64,000 nucleotides of DNA from Perognathus longimembris pacificus (lineage: Eukaryota; Chordata; Mammalia; Rodentia; Heteromyidae): NCBI RefSeq assembly GCF_023159225.1, contig NC_063181.1:24516073-24580072 (forward strand), given 5' to 3'. Shown here one piece after another: positions 12,640 through 33,956 of the stretch (position 1 is the first letter of the stretch; each line of letters opens with the position of its first letter). The notes beneath the pieces were generated by a model. That model saw only the letters and a program-made list of their open reading frames with translations. It had not been told where the DNA came from and searched no databases. Made by a program: the position numbers and the translations under genes.

Positions 12640-12880
12640 GCCAGGTGCTGGTGCTCATGCATGTAATCCTAGCTACTCAGAAGGCTGAGATCTGAGGATC
12701 GTGGTTCAGAGCCAGCCCAGGCAGAAAAGTCCATGACACTCTTATCTCCAATTACCACTACAAAACCAGAAGTGGTGCTGTGGCTCAAGTGGTAGAACTC
12801 TAGCCTTGAGGTGAAGAGCTCGGGGACAGTGCCCAGGCCCAGAGTTTAAGCCCCACAACTGACAAAAAAGGAAAAAAAAA
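12640..12880 (+). repeat. B1-Geo composite SINE
   Basis: Forward: gccaggtgctggtgctcatg, tcctagctactcagaaggct, cttatctccaattaccacta, then Geo (gtggtgctgtggctcaagtg) and an A-rich tail. Confidence 0.88.
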
Positions 12881-13435
12881 TCACTTTCTACACAACTAAG
12901 GTAGAGAGATGCTTCTTGGTTATCTTGATAATGATTTTATGCTAATGAGGTAGATGTGGTCCCCTAGATGATCTCGAGATGGGATTGATCTTCCGAATAA
13001 CCAAAAGATTAGATCATAATTTGCCACTCTACCCCAAACCTTAGGGAAGGGCAAGGATGCTAGAGATTTTCTACACAAATTCATAAGCAACGAGCTATAA
13101 ATTCTGTGCCTCTCCCACACCACATCTTGTCCCGCACCTGCCTGTTCTTTCATTAATAAAAGGTCTCTTCTCCTCTCTGCACCCCCCAATTATGTTGACT
13201 TACCCTTCTTATGTCTCAGGAATGCTAAAGGTATTATTTTCTTTTCTCTCTACTGTCTTCAGTCTTTCTCTTAATTGGATCCTTGACATTAATACATGCT
13301 CAAGTCTCTCCTACTCCAAAAAAACATAAACTCAACTAAAACTCTTTCTGTAGTACATATTTCCTCCTGTTCCCCTGATCCTGTATGGCGTACCAAGGTA
13401 TTTTATCTTCCTTAGAGCTGTGTTGATGCTTTTTT

Positions 13436-13562
13436 GTTTGTTTCTTTGAGGCAGGTTCTTACTATGTGGCTCAAGTTTAAACTCACGCTAGTCCTGAACT
13501 TGCAACCTTCCTGCCTTTCTTTCAAGTGCTGGGATTACAGAAGTATTACTACCACACTCAGC
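13436..13562 (-). repeat. B1 SINE (monomer)
   Basis: Reversed B1 of the common rodent type: 'ttctttgaggcaggttctta', 'ctatgtggctcaagtttaaa', ending with 'agtgctgggattacagaagt'. No Geo half. Confidence 0.8.
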
Positions 13563-14266
13563 TGCAATAAAAATCCTGTATAGAATTTTGTGCATGTGCA
13601 AGTATTCCAGTAGGCAGGGCCCAAGAATGAGTCTGCTATTTCAGACTGGGAGAGGTAGGGCCAGGTTTTTGCCACGTGGAATCAAATCAATTCACACTCC
13701 CCTCTAGGGGACAGTGTGCATCTCTCCAGTCTTGACAACAGATGTTAACACTCTCTGGAGGTTTGCCAGAGAGATGACAGATGATACTTTGTTTTGTCTG
13801 CATTTCTTTTATGATAGAGATTAAACTCATTATCTTGGGGTTAAGGAATGTCTGGTGTTTTTTTTTTTCTGTAGATTAATGCTCTTTATCCATGTTTTTA
13901 TTTAATTGGGTTGCTAGTCTTTTTAATAATTGAGCCCTCTATATGTAGCAGGGAGATTGGGACATGCTAGACTTTCTGCAACACATCAGAATCATAGATT
14001 TAAAAGGAGGTTGAATGAAGTCATTCAAGCTACTCTGCTTCTGGAAAACAGAAGAGCCTGTCTCATTCTTGTTTTGGATCTGAAAGACATACATTCATTA
14101 TAGAAATATTACAAGAAATGTAACCACCTTAGTCCCACTTTTCTGTGCTTGTTTTTAAGGTACAGAGAGCAAAAGGGAACATCTCCTTGTCCGCCAGTAG
14201 CCACACACAGCTCACACCTTTGCTTCTTTTTAATTCCCTACTGGTCCCCTTAAAAATTTAGGTTAA

Positions 14267-14492
14267 GGGGCTGGGGATATAGCCTAGTGGCAAGAGTGCC
14301 TGCCTTGGATACATGAGGCCCTAGGTTCGATTCCCCAGTACCACATATACAGAAAATGGCCAGAAGCGGCGCTGTGGCTCAAGGGGCAGACTGCTAGCCT
14401 TGAGCGGGAAGAAGCCAGGGACAGTGCTTAGGCCCTGAGTCCAAGGCCCAGGACTGGCCAAAACAAACAAACAAACAAACAAACAAACAAAC
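14267..14492 (+). repeat. IDL-Geo SINE (young subfamily)
   Basis: Forward copy close to the one at 12136, with an (AAAC)n tail. Perfect 14-bp duplication aaaatttaggttaa at 14253-14266 and 14493-14506. Confidence 0.95.
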
Positions 14493-15673
14493 AAAATTTA
14501 GGTTAAAGAAAATTCAAAAGATGGTCCTATTTAGAAACTGAGCTTACTTATTTTGGATCTTTCTGTGAGGACCTTGAGCACAGGAAACAAAATATTAGGT
14601 GAGGGCCTTGTACCCTCTTTGACTCTGCCAAAGTAATCAATCTCTTGGTTATTAAGATTTTAACTTCTATTTAGTAGCACAATAGCAAGACCCCCAACAA
14701 CAAAAAACTCCAACACATCAGTGAGTCTAAGTTTACATTTATGTTTTGAAATTTAAAAAATGCAAAATAACAATTGTTTATAAAAACCATCACACGGAAA
14801 CGCACTTCAAAATACCATTACATGCTATGGTTACTTAGAAAAAGTTAACAGGTCAAATCAAAACAGTTATGGATTACAAACATGTTCTGTCTTTGAGTAG
14901 CAAGCTCCTGGGAAATAGACTGAGAGTCAGGGAGGAAGGGCTCAGCCCTCAGGGAGGGAGGAACCCCAGGGGCCCATTCCTGGGGGGTGCTGAGTTCTGA
15001 CCTGCAGCTTCCTCCTGTACTCTGCCCGAAGTCCGGAAGTCCTGGCTGCTTCCATCCTTTTCATGCAAGTTACAGTATACACATTAGCACGCTTGTTCCT
15101 TTTGATTGTAAACTTTCTTATAAAATCACAGGCTGACAATGTTACAATTATTATTGTTTTCATCTTGATTCCCACCACCTTTGGAAAAGCTCTCCTTCAG
15201 AAGTTTCTGAGTTGGTTACTTTGTTACATGGTGATTTCTACCTTGGGACATCTGAAGAAGTCAGCTGACTGGTCCTTCTCAGCCTGGCTGGAGCTGTTTC
15301 CATTAAACAGGCTGAGCCACCGGTCTTGTTCAGGATTCTCAAATTACAGTGCTCAGTGGATCCATTTATAATTGTTTTCCTTCTGTTCCACTATCTATTG
15401 TGCAAGTGGAATATTCATATGTTCATGTAGAATTCCTTACCATTCCCAAGTAATCAAGTTTGAGTTTTTTAAAAATAAAAATTGGCTGGTCTGTAAATCT
15501 CACCTGATTTGTATAAAGACAGATGAAAATAAACATGCTGGTAGATTATCTTAGCACCTTATAGTTAGGTTTCTCTCTTAATGTGACACTTTAGCCTTAA
15601 AAGAATCAACTTGGTTTACTTACATTTTCTCTCAAATAAAATATTTAGTTTGTTTTCAATAGTAAACCTTTTT

Positions 15674-15871
15674 TTTTTTGGCCAGTCCTGGGGCTTGGAC
15701 TCAGGGCCTGAGCACTGTCCCTGGCTTCTTCTTGCTCAAGGCTAGCACTCTGCCACTTGAGCCACAGCGCCACTTCTGGCCATTTTCTGTATATGTGGTG
15801 CTGGGGAATCGAACCCAGGGCCTCATGTATACGAGGCAAGCACTCTTGCCAGTAGGCCATATCCCCAGCCC
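15674..15871 (-). repeat. IDL-Geo SINE in the CASP3 3' UTR
   Basis: Reversed on the plus strand, so in the sense direction of CASP3 transcription. Intermediate-age copy. Duplication starting aatagtaaaccttttt at 15658 and 15872 flanks it. Confidence 0.92.
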
Positions 15872-16234
15872 AATAGTAAACCTTTTTTACAACAACATGC
15901 TCAGGACAAACATCACAAAACCATGAGCTATGATAATACAGTCTAAAAATGAAGTCAATTCATTTCCATAAATGAGTTTGAAAAGGAAACTTGAAGAGTC
16001 TATGGATCTCAGAGTGCTGAGACCCACGATTCCACATCTCCTTATCTACAGTTTGACAAAAAGCTAGGACTGCACAGTAGTAATGTAGGGAGAGAGGATC
16101 AATTCATTACTGCGGTGTTTAACTTCCTCATAATTACTTGACAATTCATAGCATAGGACCCTCAAGTCTTGCTAACTATAAAAGATATAAGTTTATAATT
16201 GTTGCCTTTCATAATAATGGTACCATGCTCTGTA

Positions 16235-16240
16235 TTTATT
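16235..16240 (-). promoter_or_regulatory. CASP3: Possible CASP3 proximal poly(A) signal
   Basis: TTTATT on the plus strand is AATAAA in the CASP3 direction, about 200 nt after the stop. The overlapping ATTTATTT on the plus strand makes its function uncertain. Confidence 0.3.
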
Positions 16241-16440
16241 TGTTCCTGTTCATATTCAGTTTCAACTACCTGTGACCGAGTTTGAGGTAGTGTGACTCTG
16301 GTTCTGGGAAGTGGCACGGTACAAATATCATCTGGAGCATCATATAAGATTTAAATGGGAGGGAAGTCAAGTATTATCTACCGTCTTCTCATTTGGCATA
16401 GAAACTAAAAAAGAAAAAAAAAAAAAGAACCAGCATCTCT

Positions 16441-26332
<9,892 letters not shown>

Positions 26333-27074
26333 GGCTACTTTTCTTAGCTAGAATATAAAGGAAATAAAAGTTAGTGAAAGTCTTGGCCATTATAAAACCA
26401 CAGCATTATATTGTCATCTCAGTGATTATTTCTCCAAATGTTCTTGATTTGTCTGTACTGTCTGACTCCTGTGAGTCAGACCTGGGGAGAAGGTTCATTT
26501 GGATGTACAGAATAAGTCCTCCTCCCTTCACTGATTAATGTATAACCTCAAGAACACAGAGGTGTATAGCTTAGTGATTTTTCCCCCCACTGCAGTAGCT
26601 CTATCAGCTGAACAGACTGCAGTTTATTTCCTTTACCACACAACAAATCAGGCTTCCTAAGAACTCAGTTTCCAACTCAATAGAGTAAAAACAAAATCCT
26701 AAAAACTTCACATAATACTTTATTGCGAAAGTTAAATTCCCAAGAGATACGGTACCAAACCACCATATAAACCTTATTCTTAAACTGAACTTTTAGAGTT
26801 CCAGCTTCTCATGTAGGGTAGTGGAATGGCCTAGGAAACCTAAAAGTAAAACCTAAAGGTTCTTTCATCTATTCTCCCATCAGGACAGCTACATTCACAG
26901 TGAAAAGTCCTTATAATTAAAGCAGTCATCACTTCCTACATTGAGGTTTGCTAGGCATTTCATATATACTCTTCTCAGTAATTCTAACCAGGAAACTCTA
27001 GTGATTAGGTGAGTGTCATAGGGCACAGACACAAGACACTACTTTTCTTTCAAGAGTTCCACTAGATATTCTCT

Positions 27075-27298
27075 CTCTCTCTCTCTCTCTTTTTTTTTTT
27101 TTTTTTGGCCAGTCCTAGGCCGTGAACTCAGGGCCTGAGCACTGTCCCTGGCTTCTTTTTGCTCAAGGCTAGCACTCTGCCACTTGAGCCATAGCGCCAC
27201 TTCTGGCCATTTTCTGTATATGTGCTGCTGAGGAATCGAACCCAGGGCCTCACGTATACGAGGCAAGCACTCTTGCCACTAGGCCATATTTCCAGCCC
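27075..27298 (-). repeat. IDL-Geo SINE
   Basis: Reversed copy preceded by a (TC)n and T-run. Perfect 16-bp duplication ccactagatattctct at 27059-27074 and 27299-27314. Confidence 0.94.
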
Positions 27299-27834
27299 CC
27301 ACTAGATATTCTCTAAAGGACCTTGTTATGGTTGTCTCCCTAAATAAGTTACAAGAAGAGAAAAAGGCAGAAGAGAAAAAAAAAAGACAAAAAAATCCTA
27401 AATGAATTTCTCTAGACTACAGAAGCCCTGCTTATGTGAAATATTTCAATGAAAATATCTTTTTATTTTTTGCTTTTCAAATTTATTTATTAAAAAAATC
27501 CAGAATGGACCAAAAGAACAATCATCAAGGATATAGGTGCCAGACACAGGCCAGGTGAATAGCTAGAAAAGTATGCCTTGGGAACATTCAGGACTTCATT
27601 ACTACCTTAGTTTTAAAAGCTATAACCTAACATAAATAGCTTAGTTTTCCATTGACCTAGCTTCAGCACCTACAAATGTGGCATAGCTAGCTGGCTTGCC
27701 TTGCAAGGCCTCAGTTGAAGGACCATTTACACACAGGTCATTCATAACAGTATCACTTTTGGCCAACTAAAGGATCTTAACCTCCATATGGTCTCCTACT
27801 AGGTACATGGCATGGCAGACTACCTTCATTCTGT

Positions 27835-28018
27835 GTGAAATGTTTTCACCTCTTGAAAATATGGCCACTTCAGCACAAACTGATCATTATAGTGATCAAA
27901 ATCTTTAACCTCACTCCTGCTCTGAAATCAGAAATACTAGAGGGATACAAACTCTCACTAATAGGACTCATCCACAAGAGGCTCCTGCAAAACAGCTCTG
28001 TGTGTGTGTGTGTGTGTA
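27835..28018 (+). other. Unique intronic sequence ending in (TG)n
   Basis: No recognised element until the TG run at 28000-28018, which abuts a reversed B1-Geo SINE. Confidence 0.6.
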
Positions 28019-28265
28019 CTCATGTGTGCTAGTACTGAGGTTTATACTCAGGGCCACTCACTCTTGCTTGGCTTTTTTGCTCAAGGCTGGTGCTTTACCA
28101 CTGGAGCCACAGATCTACTTCGGCTTTTTGTTTGTTTGTTTTTTGCTGGTTAATTGAAGATAAGAATCTCACAGATTATTCTGATGGGCTGGCTTTGAAC
28201 TTGATCCACAGATACTCAGCCATCTGCATAACTAGGATTGCAGGTATGAGCCACCAGCACTTGGC
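28019..28265 (-). repeat. B1-Geo composite SINE
   Basis: Reversed: 'gtgctagtactgaggtttat', 'tgctcaaggctggtgcttta', 'gggctggctttgaacttgat', ending 'gtatgagccaccagcacttg'. Confidence 0.82.
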
Positions 28266-28819
28266 TTCTGCTTTTGTAAATCTGTATATTATAATTCAAT
28301 AGGTATACAATGTATTTCAATTGCAATTGTGCAGTTCAGTGGCATTAAGTACAGTTACACTATTGTGCAAACACTATTCTCTACAGAATTTTATCTTCCC
28401 AATTCAAAACTGTATCAAGCCTCTACACTAAAGGCTCCTAGGAAAAGGTAACCCTCTCCCTTTCCCAAAGATAAGTTCCTTCTTTCCCTCCCCCCAAACT
28501 TCCTCATTTCTGGTGGGGAAAGGTAGAAAAAGATAGAGCAGCGGATGTGTCACTGTTTCAATTTAACCACAGAGAGGAGCATTTCAGCTTCTTCTAGCCT
28601 GTGTTTTGCATTGCTATGAAGGTTCTTTGCTTTTCTACCATGTTCCTTCCTATAGGTTTTCTAGATAACCACAGAAGGGTGTGAGCATAATTGGGCAACA
28701 CCATCTGTTAGGCAGTTATTGAGCTTTTAGAAAGCACATATTTTATATCAGGAACCATTACTGAGTATTTTGACAAAAGACAAGATGAAGTTCCTACCTT
28801 TAAGAAACGCTCACTCAGG

Positions 28820-29012
28820 GCTGGGAATGTGGCTTAGTGACAGAGTGCTTGCTTAGCATACATGAAGCCCTGGCTTGGATTCCTCAGCATCACATAAACA
28901 GAAAAATCTAGAAGTGATGCTTTGGTTCAAGTCCTAGAGAGCTACTTGAGCAAAAGGAAGCCAGGGACAGTGCTCAGGCCCTGAGTTCAAGCCCCAGGGC
29001 AGGCAAAAAAAA
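28820..29012 (+). repeat. IDL-Geo SINE (old copy)
   Basis: Forward: 'gggctgggaatgtggcttag', 'gcttgcttagcatacatgaa', Geo half, long A/AAAG tail to about 29048. Confidence 0.88.
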
Positions 29013-29345
29013 AAAAAAAAAGAAAGAAAGAATAAAAGAAAGAAAGAAATTCTTATTTTAGAGAGAAAGAATGGTTCCAGATGGGTAAAGTTGTGGTAGA
29101 GGCTATGAGGAAAATAAAAAAAAAAGGGTAAAGAAACTGTGTGAGCTATATTAGCTAGGTAGCCCAGGAAATCATCTTTGGGGTGACATTTACAGATATC
29201 TAAATAACACAGAGGCAGCAATTAAAGGTTGTCCTTGGGGGAAGGCCAGCAAGAATTAACTGTATTGGAGGTATGGAAAGGCCAGTTTGATTACTTTATC
29301 AAGGACTCAAGGGAAAACATCACAAGGTCTGAACTTTGATTCTAT

Positions 29346-29500
29346 TCTACTTTTTGTTTTATTTTCTTTGAGACTGGGTCTCCGGGAAGTTCTAGGCTTG
29401 CCTGGAACTTCCTATGCAGCCCCCAGGATAGCTCAGGATCATCCTATCTCAAACTCCCGAGTATTCAGATTACAGGCCTGTGCTACCACATCCAGCACTG
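29346..29500 (-). repeat. B1-like SINE
   Basis: Reversed: 'ctttgagactgggtctccgg', 'gctcaggatcatcctatctc', 'gattacaggcctgtgctacc'. Confidence 0.75.
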
Positions 29501-31171
29501 GAGCACTTGAAGTGGAAAAAAAAATCACTCTGGCTACTGAGTGAACAATCAACTGTAGAAGATCCGCATGAACACATATTGACAGTGAGAAGCCTTTTGG
29601 AATAGTCCAGGCAGAAGATCATGAGATCCAGGGATGATCAGGACTGGAGATATATAGTAATGCTCTAGACGGGATGAAAGGGTATATGCAGCTTACATAA
29701 GGAAAAGCATGAACAAAGACAGCTAGCTCATCCACTGTAATTAAGAGTCTTAAGCCTGCAATTAACATCTCAGACATAACACAAGTAATTACAATTTAAC
29801 TATTTCTAATGTTAGGCAGGAGACATATACATATCTTTTGGTAAAGTAGTTGGTAGTGAAAAGAAAAAAAAACACCAATTCTTTTAGAAGTTAAAATAGT
29901 GTCTACCTATTTGATGAGAATGTCTCATGAACAATTCTATTAAGGTATTTCATTCACTTCCTTCATTATCAGCATGTGAATGGTACCTATCTTCTCAGTT
30001 ATCATTGATCTTGGTGAAAATTTGACACTAGGGTAAATAGGGTCCCTCTAGCATCACACACGTGCATACTTGCTCTACATGTGCCATGGACTTCCCCCAC
30101 ATTGCATACTCAGTTCTCCCTTGGGAGCTGGGCTCTGTTTCCTGCAGAACACTTAGCATTACCTCATCTCTATTAGCTAATGCCTGGCTGGATATTATTC
30201 TAGGGCTGGTGATCTCATCTTAAAAAGCCAAAATATCTCCTAAGGGAAATATTCTCGGTCTTACATGCTAACAGGAGTTTAGGCATTTGTATGTTCACCA
30301 TTGTAGAAATGTAGAAAAAAATATACAATGAAATTTAAATATACATATACATATCTATCTATCAGCACAGCAATGGCTTTAACACTAATTATTTCTTGCT
30401 GTGTTGATGTATGTAATTCTTTGCATCAATTTAAGATGCTGATGGCAGAAGGAAAAAAATCTAAAGATATATTAGTGATTACAAGGAATTTGTAAGAAGA
30501 CAACAGACTGACATTAGATAGGAACTTGGAACTTGAACACTGAAGCTAGAGCAGTCAGATGTTCAAAAATGTACATATGTTGTCAGTAGAAATTTACTGT
30601 CACTCTGAAGTATATATTTAAACATTTCAAGCTGTGTTTTCCTAAAGAAGTGGAAAGTTGGAATGTTTTCTCTATTTACATGAATGTTACCCCATAATTC
30701 ACTGCAATAGTGGGGATAAAATAGAATAAATTATCTGTGGAATGGAAGCAGAGGAATGAAAATTAATTTCTAAAACTGAAATTTCTATCTTAAGCTATAA
30801 TATGTTAACATTTTGATATAAAGTACAAACATCCTGTTATGCAAGAAGGAGCACTATGAAAGTTTTCTATGGTAGGGACTTGTAAATGAGATGTTAAATG
30901 AGGTGAACTAGTTTTAGTGAACCTCGACCAGGAAGTCAGTCCCTAATCATCTGGCATCTGTCCTACAGGGAAATGCTGAGGTCAGATATAACACTTAGTA
31001 GTCTCTGCTCTAATGACTTTTGAAATCTCAGAATGAGATAGAATAATCTTTTGAACATTTCCATGAATACACTTTAAAAGATTTAAGAGTAATGCTTTAC
31101 TGAAAGAGTAGCCAAAGAAATGAACAAAATCTTTCTGCTTCCCGCTCACATAGGCTAAACACTGAGCTAAA

Positions 31172-31640
31172 AGGTATTTATTTATTTATTTATTTAGGTG
31201 CCAGAATTGGGGCTTCAACTCAGGTTCTGAGCACTTTCCTAGTTTTCTTTCTTTTCTTCTTCTTTTTTTTTTTTTTTTTTTTTTTTGCTTAAGAAAAAAG
31301 TAGAAAGCTCACACCTGTAACCCTACCTACTCAAGAGGCTGAGTGTTGAGGATCATGGTTTGAAGCCATCCTGGTCAGGAAAGTCCATGAGATTCTTATC
31401 TCTAATTAGCTACCAAAAATGCTAGAAATGGAGCTGTGGCTCAAGTAGTAAAATGCTAGCCTTGAGTTCAAGCTCCAGGACAACCACCTTGACACCTCCC
31501 CCCCCTGAAGTCACAGTGGCTTTTTGGCGGTTAATTGGAGATAAAAGTCTCATGGACTCTCACAGACTTTCCTGCTCTGGCTGGCTTTGAACTGCAATCT
31601 TCAGATCTCAACCTCCTGAGCACTTAGGATTATGGTGGGC
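31172..31640 (-). repeat. Geo-B1 SINE split by another SINE
   Basis: After a (TTTA)n run at 31172-31196 a reversed Geo half begins (ggtgccagaattggggcttc). It is broken by a T-run and a forward B1-Geo copy (about 31303-31482), then the B1 half resumes (tttggcggttaattggagat) to 31640. Confidence 0.75.
31303..31482 (+). repeat. B1-Geo SINE nested in an older one
   Basis: Forward: 'agctcacacctgtaacccta', 'ctcaagaggctgagtgttga', then Geo half (gaaatggagctgtggctcaa). Confidence 0.78.
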
Positions 31641-31936
31641 AGAACCTACAGATATGAAGAGCCAACTGAAAGAGCACTTTAAACAATGAACAAAATAGAA
31701 AAGATGGTTATTGTGTATCTGCTGCCACTGGGTGACTAACTTCTAAATGCAATGCACAGGTTTCCTGCTAAGCATTTCATCTACATTGCTACTTACTTCA
31801 ATAGGGCAGGTAAAGTCAAGTCCAGTATGACTTCTGGGAAGATTATGTCAATCTCTGTGAAACTACTGATTATACTCATTGCCAACCAGTGAGAACCAAG
31901 TCTTAACAGTAGTGAGATTTCCAGAGTAAGGAAATG

Positions 31937-32124
31937 ACTTTTTTTTTTTTTGCCAGTCCTGGACCTTGAACTCAGGGCCTGAGCACTGTCCCTGGCTTCT
32001 TTTTGCTCAAGGCTAGCACTCTGCCACTTGAGCCACAGCACCACTTTCTATATATGTGGTGCTGGGGAATCCAATCCAGGGCTTCATGGCAAGCTCTCTT
32101 GCCACTAGGCCATATTCCCAGCCC
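31937..32124 (-). repeat. IDL-Geo SINE with small internal deletions
   Basis: Reversed; lacks about 15 bases (the 'tggccattttctg' segment is shortened to ttcta) and part of the IDL arm. Confidence 0.88.
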
Positions 32125-32160
32125 ACAAGAATATTTTTCATGGTTAAAGAACAGCCTAGG

Positions 32161-32247
32161 GGGCTGGGATGAAGCGCTTGCCTAGCAAGTGCAACGTCCT
32201 GGGTTCGATCCCCAGTACCAAAAAAGAAAAGACAAAAAAAAAAAAAA
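32161..32247 (+). repeat. Monomeric ID-type SINE
   Basis: A lone ID element: 'ggggctgggatgaagcgctt', 'gcctagcaagtgcaacgtcc', B box ggttcgatcccc, then an A-rich tail, with no Geo half. Near-identical repeats aagaacagcctaggg (about 32146) and aagaatagcctaggg (about 32248) flank it. It landed at the 5' end of an older IDL-Geo copy. Confidence 0.88.
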
Positions 32248-32255
32248 AGAATAGC

Positions 32256-32425
32256 CTAGGGATGGGAATGTGGCTTAGTGGTAGAATGTTTGCCTAGCAT
32301 GCATGAAACCTTGGGTTTGATTCATCAATACCACATATAAAGAAAAAAAGCCAGAAGTGGCACTGTGGCTCAAGTGGTAGAACACTAGCCTTGAGCCAAA
32401 AGAAGCTCAGGGAAAGTGCCAAGGC
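32256..32425 (+). repeat. IDL-Geo SINE (old copy)
   Basis: Forward: 'gatgggaatgtggcttagtg', 'gcatgcatgaaaccttgggt', Geo half to 'gtgccaaggcccaggga'. Confidence 0.85.
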
Positions 32426-33198
32426 CCAGGGATCCCAGCCAGGCTGATGCTCTTAGAGGAGCACAAGTTGGCAGAAATCAGAAATGGACAGACATGCACA
32501 CATCTACCAGGGTGTCCGCAAATGTTTTGTGACTAATTGTGGAAAAAATGGGGTAAGGAAGGGGTAGCTGTGAAGGACTGTTGGATTCTGGGTGATGCTT
32601 ACTAAGAATGGGATAAAGACCCAGATGCTCAAGTTAGGCTTGAGAGCAGACCCACTAAGAACAAGAGTGACCATCGTGAGAAAGGCCCTCTAATTCAACA
32701 TGGCCCGAGGGAGATGTTAATGCAGCTCCAACAGGGACTTTGGGCTTGAATACAGAAACAGAAGAATGAGGACTCACGAATTCAAAGTGCCTCAAATGAA
32801 CATTTTTAAGGAACTACAACACAATCAACCCCAGAAAAATCCAGGCCCCAGACCTAGAAAGCAGCAGGGAGGAAACGCTCGTGCAAGAATGGGAAGCCTC
32901 TAGCCCCGGGGCCATGTTTCCTGGAGCCGCTCCCCAACTCCTCCGGCCTCGGCGTGCAGTTCCTGCAGCCGTGTTGTTTCCAGCATCCATATCGCTGCTG
33001 CCACCGCTGCGCCGGCCTCTGGGCTCGGTGGCTCCAGCCCACCCACCAGCACCCCACGCCAGGTGGTCCTAGGGGTCTCTAGACCCAAGGCCTGGCCCCT
33101 TGGGCCCCAGGGTCTGTACCTGTTCCTCCGCCCCCCCCCCGCATCCCGACCCCGCGATCTACGGGCCAGCCGCGCTCTCCAGGCTCCGCGGCGCTCAC

Positions 33199-33260
33199 CT
33201 TGCTCGCCATCTCCCCGTGTTTCTCCGTTCTTCACCCCAGACCCCACTCCCCGGCTGGAT
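33199..33260 (-). other. CASP3: Candidate alternative CASP3 first exon (3' end)
   Basis: On the minus strand an ATG in strong context (GAGATGG) at 33211-33209 is followed by GCG AGC AAG and a consensus donor gtgagc at 33198. The 5' edge is not known. No promoter element proves use. Confidence 0.35.
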
Positions 33261-33420
33261 CGCTCACTCTGCCTTCACCGCTCGCCCCCAGAACTCTGAA
33301 GCAAAACAAAGGATCTGCCGAGATGGCCTGTCTCCTCGGCTTCCACCGAGCAGCAGCAACACCTTGAGAGGATGAGGGAGCCGGCGTAGGGGGCAAAAGG
33401 GGAGAGGCTGCCTCACTCAC

Positions 33421-33600
33421 CGCTCAGATCTCACCGATCAACCGAACTGCAAACACCGGTCCACTCGCCGTTTGCAACTTCCCGCTAGCAACTAGGCTTC
33501 CACAGCCGGCAGCTGGTAGAGGAGTGGAGAAGCAGGCCCCCCCTGATGCCACGCCCCCTCCGGAAGCCACGCCCACGTCCCGCCGGCCACGTCTCGCCCA
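33421..33600 (-). other. CASP3: Candidate CASP3 untranslated first exon
   Basis: Minus-strand sequence ending TGAGCG with donor gtgagt at 33420. Its position about 370 nt from the opposing PRIMPOL exon fits the compact human arrangement. The start site is a guess. Confidence 0.4.
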
Positions 33601-33789
33601 CCCACGCCTCCTATTTCCGAGCCACGCCCCCTTTCCCACGTCCCTCGGCCTCGCTCGCTTCCCAAGGCCACGTCTCCTCACCGCCGCCCCCCCCTTCCGG
33701 TTCCGCCTCCCCTCCAGGCTGTGCGTGAGCTCGTCTTCCGGTGGCGGTAGCCCCGCCCCGCGCCGGCCCCGCCCCTGCTCCGGGTTTGA

Positions 33790-33956
33790 ACTCTGGATCC
33801 CGCCATTTGCTCAGGGACCCTCCAGCCTTCGCCCGTGACCCTGAGTTCTGGGGATTACATTAGGAAGACGCCCTGCCAGAGGCTCTGAAACAGAAAGGCA
33901 GAGCCCGCTGCCTATTTGAGCTCGGGGAAAGGAAGGAGACCCGCCCAGACCCGCAG
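33790..33956 (+). other. PRIMPOL: Candidate PRIMPOL untranslated first exon
   Basis: GC-rich sequence ending GACCCGCAG before a donor gtaatc at 33957. It contains no start codon that would give PRIMPOL. The 5' edge is approximate. Confidence 0.5.

Larger units (their letters stand above)
1..14700. other. Intergenic region 3' of CASP3
   Basis: No open reading frame here resembles a protein I recognise, and the longer frames sit in dinucleotide repeats or SINEs. The sequence is AT-rich and contains SINEs, microsatellites, an old L1 piece and an old repeat at 6725-7200, listed separately. In human, CASP3 is followed on this side by a long gene-poor interval before IRF2, which fits. Unique stretches with nothing recognised: about 397-960, 1331-2339, 2831-3250, 3488-4320, 4561-6060, 7201-7750, 8400-9480, 9691-10770, 11087-12115, 12881-13430 and 13563-14250. 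Confidence 0.7.
14700..16440 (-). other. CASP3: CASP3 3' UTR, probable extent
   Basis: Sequence just past the CASP3 stop codon. Human and mouse CASP3 messages have 3' UTRs of roughly 1.5 kb, so this block is the likely UTR. Outside one SINE it is unique sequence. The only AATAAA I found on the minus strand is at 16240-16235, about 200 nt after the stop; no canonical signal was seen at the expected far end. Both the end point and the use of the near signal are inference. Confidence 0.45.
26348..33198 (-). other. CASP3: CASP3 intron 1
   Basis: Large first intron between the untranslated first exon and the exon with the start codon. Contains the SINEs listed here and otherwise AT-rich sequence. 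Unique stretches with nothing recognised: about 26350-27058, 27315-27999, 28270-28800, 29505-31170, 31641-31930 and 32430-32880. Confidence 0.75.

Noticed and set aside
15678..15926. Open frames beginning ASPGAWTQGLSTVPG at several places
   Set aside because: These are translations of the IDL-Geo SINE and recur at nearly every copy (15678, 25044, 48215, 41602). They are not genes.
32854..33838. Several open frames of 60-115 codons in the GC-rich island
   Set aside because: Stop codons are rare in GC-rich sequence. No protein family is recognisable and frames exist on both strands across the promoter.
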